A DNA stretch of 64,000 nt, taken from Rhyzopertha dominica. Lineage: Eukaryota > Arthropoda > Insecta > Coleoptera > Bostrichidae. The stretch is taken from assembly GCA_025024175.1 (NCBI GenBank), contig QCXZ01000138.1:2728002-2792001 (forward strand), given 5' to 3'. The notes beneath the pieces are model-generated. The model saw only the letters and a list, made by a program, of their open reading frames with translations. It did no database searches and was not told the origin of the DNA. The position numbers were made by a program, and so were the translations under genes. Below are positions 61,310-64,000 of this stretch, in pieces; position 1 is the first letter of the stretch; every line of letters begins with the position of its first letter.

Positions 61310-61420
61310 ACTATTAATAGCTATCGCTGAGATTCAACTCATAGCGTATACTGTAAAGCTAAACCTGAAGGCACAGATTCGAATTCCGGTGAGAATAATA
61401 TTTATAATTAAGATTTATTT
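61310..61420 (+). repeat. tRNA-like SINE head, inverted partner of 60.8 kb
   Basis: A box B-like AGATTCGAATTCCGGTGAGA is followed by ATAATATTTATAATT. The spacing to an upstream CGCTGAGATTCAACTCATAG and the tail resemble the copy at 60700-60835 in reverse orientation. It lies just outside the 404-bp element. Confidence 0.4.
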
Positions 61421-63530
61421 TCTCTTACAATTTGTCTTCGTACCCAAATCAGGCTAGTATATTAGCGTAGGACGATATTTGCTAATATTGTCTCCGTCCA
61501 CACTCTTCTGAAGACGATAATGTTTATGGCATTAAGGTTGTAATTCCTAACGTCCTCTCAAAAATCTGTGCTGGCATTTTTTTCTACACTTCCTTTACAT
61601 TTCATTATGTCAGAGTGGTTTTATGCGAAGATGGTAGAGTACACTAAATCTAGAACACTCTAGTCATAATATGACACAAATTACGGACGCCAGAGAAAAC
61701 GTTGACGGTAAACACACAAATTTCCAAAACAATCAAATTGACCATTTTTTCCTACTCGGTAGGATCGGGTGGTATGCTTTTCCTTCCCGCTTATAAATTT
61801 ATTAGGTAAAATCTGCCAGATCGGCAGTTTACCGTCAAATATGGAAACTAAGTCTCCAATATCCGGTGTGTCTCAGGGAGTTGACCTTTATTCGTTCCTG
61901 TTTCTACTACATCGTACATTAATATGCACTCGTAAAAACATTAGGGTAAAATTCCTTTTAAATCCTTTTTAAATTCTTATTCCCTACAAGCTTCCAAAAC
62001 AAAATTTCAAACTATATTTACACAATTGTAAAAGTGTATGAAGATTGAGTTCTGACACAAATTCAGGAGAGTTGTCTGTGCCATTTGCTACTTTATAAAG
62101 GAAATATAACTACATGTATAATCTTGTATTTTCTAAACACACAGGATTAAGATATTGACCCATCTTGTTCACCATCAAGATTGCCTTAATTTAAATTGCA
62201 AGGAATTGAGAATTTTTTATACTTCTTCCAATTTATTCATAGGAACCAAATAAAGATAAATAAATAAACCAGGATGCTATAATGAATCGAAAGACCAAGA
62301 CTCATTAACATTTTTTAGGTAATTGCATGAGCCTTGTACTTCCACGGTGAATTGTAAAAGGATTGGGAACAACGAATTAAAAAAAATATTGGAAAATCGA
62401 TGATAGTTCAGTGATTGAACAGAGAAAAATATATTTTCCTTCAGACCGTTTTTTGGTCAGATCCGTCAACCTTACGCAGCAAACAAGCATTAAACATATA
62501 CTTCATGTACACAATGATCATGTCTGATAGGAGGAGGGGGTGAAAAATTATGCGCGAATCGGTCTGTAATACGCACATAACTTAAAATTCATAAAAACAG
62601 TTTAAATGAAGGCTATTCAGAATTAATTGCTTAACAAATAAAAAATATTTAGAAAGTGGCGGACTCTCGTTTATATCCAAAGAGGGCGTCAACTTTGTTA
62701 TTTTAAATGGAACACACTGTATATTATTGCATCTTTCTATTTGTCGGAAAAAATAAATGTTAATTTATTAATATTGCATTAGGACTTAGTCTTTTTTTGT
62801 AAATTTCGAAGTTTACAGTGTGTTGCGACATTTTAAGTAGCTTCTACATAAAAGGTCAGTCAAAATGCTAATACTAATACTGAATAATTAATTTCTCATT
62901 TGTGACGATAATCGATAAAAAAGCACAAAATCGATGACCGATTCGTAAGATTTGCGGCAATCCTTATAGGTAATAAACACTGACTTCTTAACATCAAGCA
63001 ATAGATAATGAACAAAAAAGCGGAAACAAAGTACAACAATTGGCCTGTTCACGAATTTCTAATTTTGTGTCGGATGTACTCCTATCGCGTATAGAAACTT
63101 ATTGGCACAAACCTGTTCTATTATATAGTTTGTACGCCCAGCAGAGGCTAGAAAACGGCTGCCTGTGACGAGGCTAGGCGTGCGACGTAGAAGTAAGAGG
63201 TGATAGAAACATAAAATTTTCTATTGTCAACACATTATAACATGCAACAGTTGCTTCCCAGCTTATTAAATGCAATAATAAGGGTCAATTACATCCTGAT
63301 TAAGTTGAAAATCGCATGACTTATGCTTACCCTACTTTAGTTTCTTACACCACGTGTAGGTATATTATTTATTTATTTACATGTTACTCAAAATTTTGGG
63401 GCTTCGTGGTCACCGATGGATATGTAGGCATATTTTTCTATCGTAATAAGCTACTAAAGGCAACATTTAAAAAATTCTCAACAGTCTTTTTAGATTAGAT
63501 GTTCCACGAATCACCCATTCTGGCGATAAC
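61421..63530. other. Mostly unrecognised; transposon end at 62697-62721
   Basis: TTTTAAATGGAACACACTGT followed by A at 62701-62721 is a typical right terminus of an insect mariner-type element next to TA (reverse TACAGTGTGTTCC). A similar left-type word, TACAGTGTGTTGCGAC, occurs at 62814, but the two point away from each other, so they do not bound one element. No gene recognised elsewhere. Confidence 0.35.
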
Positions 63531-63534
63531 AAAC

Positions 63535-63690
63535 ACGTAGCCGATTCAAAAGTGAATATGATTTTTTATCAGAATATGTTCACCAACACTACGAAATACG
63601 TTGCGTGTTTGTTCCATCATGTCTTCCCGAGTGGTTACAGGATCCCAATAAACTAAATGTTTGACATAAGCCTATAAAAAGGAACCAAGT
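63535..63690 (-). pseudogene. Mariner-like transposase C-terminal fragment
   Basis: On the minus strand YVKHLVYWDPVTTREDMMEQ, then TRNVFRSVGEHI, ends at a TGA. It resembles the end of insect mariner-like transposases, where FLWGxVKxLVY is followed by a PVxTREDMxxRI helix. A frameshift separates a preceding FLFIG. This family differs from the Tc1-like piece immediately upstream on the same strand. Confidence 0.55.
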
Positions 63691-63746
63691 TTCGTACCTC
63701 TAAATACTTCATTTAGGTTTAGGTTTCCTACATTCCTGGCATCCCG

Positions 63747-64000
63747 TCATGCCTCTAAAAGAGCTTGTTGCATCTGATTTAAAGTTAAAGGAGGAGGAAA
63801 ACGACTTCGCTTCCTTCGTCCAAGCATGTCCCAAACATGTTCAATGGGGTTCACATCTGGAGTTATCGCTGGGCACTCCATAACAGGAATGTTTAACTCG
63901 TTTAAGTACTGTTGTGTGATTCTCATGGTGTGTGGTCTGGCATTATCATGCATCAGAAGAAAGTCATGTCCAATAAAATCAACATAGGGGACAACAAGGT
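63747..64000 (-). pseudogene. Tc1-like transposase C-terminal part, runs off the window
   Basis: The minus-strand frame is open from the window edge: VVPYVDFIGHDFLLMHDNAR, then PHTMRITQQYLNELNIPVME, PAITPDVNPIEHVWDMLGRR and PPPLTLNQMQQALLEA, stopping at TGA 63747. It holds the second catalytic D (MHDNARPH) and the third catalytic residue region (DVNPIEHVWD) of Tc1-type D34E enzymes, well conserved. The stop comes a little before the usual C-terminal end, so it is probably truncated; the N-terminal half lies beyond 64000. No shift or stop interrupts the visible 84 codons. Confidence 0.85.

Larger units (their letters stand above)
35637..64000 (-). other. Probable upstream Rbp6 intron (at least 28 kb)
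   Basis: Exon A starts in mid-codon behind a good acceptor, so an upstream exon must exist. I found no sequence encoding the start of RRM2 or RRM1 anywhere to the right edge. The whole stretch is therefore inferred to be intronic. It is packed with the mobile-element relics listed separately and with several GC-richer blocks. Confidence 0.6.

Overview
The window looks like insect (at least arthropod) nuclear DNA. It is AT-rich, almost free of coding sequence, contains scattered ambiguous bases, and is full of decayed transposable elements of families typical of insects. There is no operon structure, no bacterial-type gene and no CRISPR array.

The only host gene I can support is the 3' half of an RNA-binding protein gene of the Musashi family, closest to insect Rbp6, on the minus strand. 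Three coding exons are visible: part of RRM2 at 35554-35636, the post-RRM2 linker at 25363-25447 (open to a stop at 25010), and a C-terminal exon at 18262-18455. Splice sites and reading phase agree across all three. Exon B holds a strong internal donor, so two C-termini are predicted: read-through to TAA at 25010, or splicing to exon C and TGA at 18262. No RRM1 or N-terminal exon was found, so 35637-64000 is probably one large intron. Sequence below about 18 kb is 3' of the visible coding end.

Layout. 1-18 kb: a 271-bp satellite array (1170-3456), one copy of a dispersed repeat (4.5 kb), a Tc1-like relic (6.0 kb), a LINE tail (10.9 kb) and a DDE transposase relic (12.1-12.9 kb). 18-35.6 kb: Rbp6 exons B and C and two introns with a Penelope-like element (19.3-20.1 kb), a small foldback element (25.6 kb) and LINE fragments (28.8-32.2 kb). 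35.6-64 kb: a hAT-type MITE nested in a mariner-like transposase relic (36.6-38.0 kb), a LINE relic (38.9 kb), tRNA-derived SINEs (40.7, 55.6, 56.0, 60.8 and 61.4 kb), a Tc1/mariner relic cluster (41.7-43.1 kb), a nearly complete long-TIR Tc1/mariner element (44.9-46.7 kb), the second dispersed repeat copy (46.9 kb), two tandem duplications (49.3 and 54.2 kb), BEL/Pao-like and Penelope-like fragments (52.7-53.6 kb), a jockey/CR1-like LINE (58.0-58.9 kb), a hAT transposase fragment (59.1 kb), a TIR-bounded 404-bp element (60.9-61.3 kb) and two transposase fragments at the right edge.

Apart from Rbp6, every coding signal is a decayed mobile-element protein. Several GC-richer non-coding blocks (about 3.9, 8.3, 14.2, 27.9-28.2, 30.2, 43.9, 47.5, 51.8, 56.8 and 60.3 kb) could be intronic regulatory DNA, which sequence alone cannot settle. 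Family assignments rest on recognising protein motifs by eye; no database search was possible.
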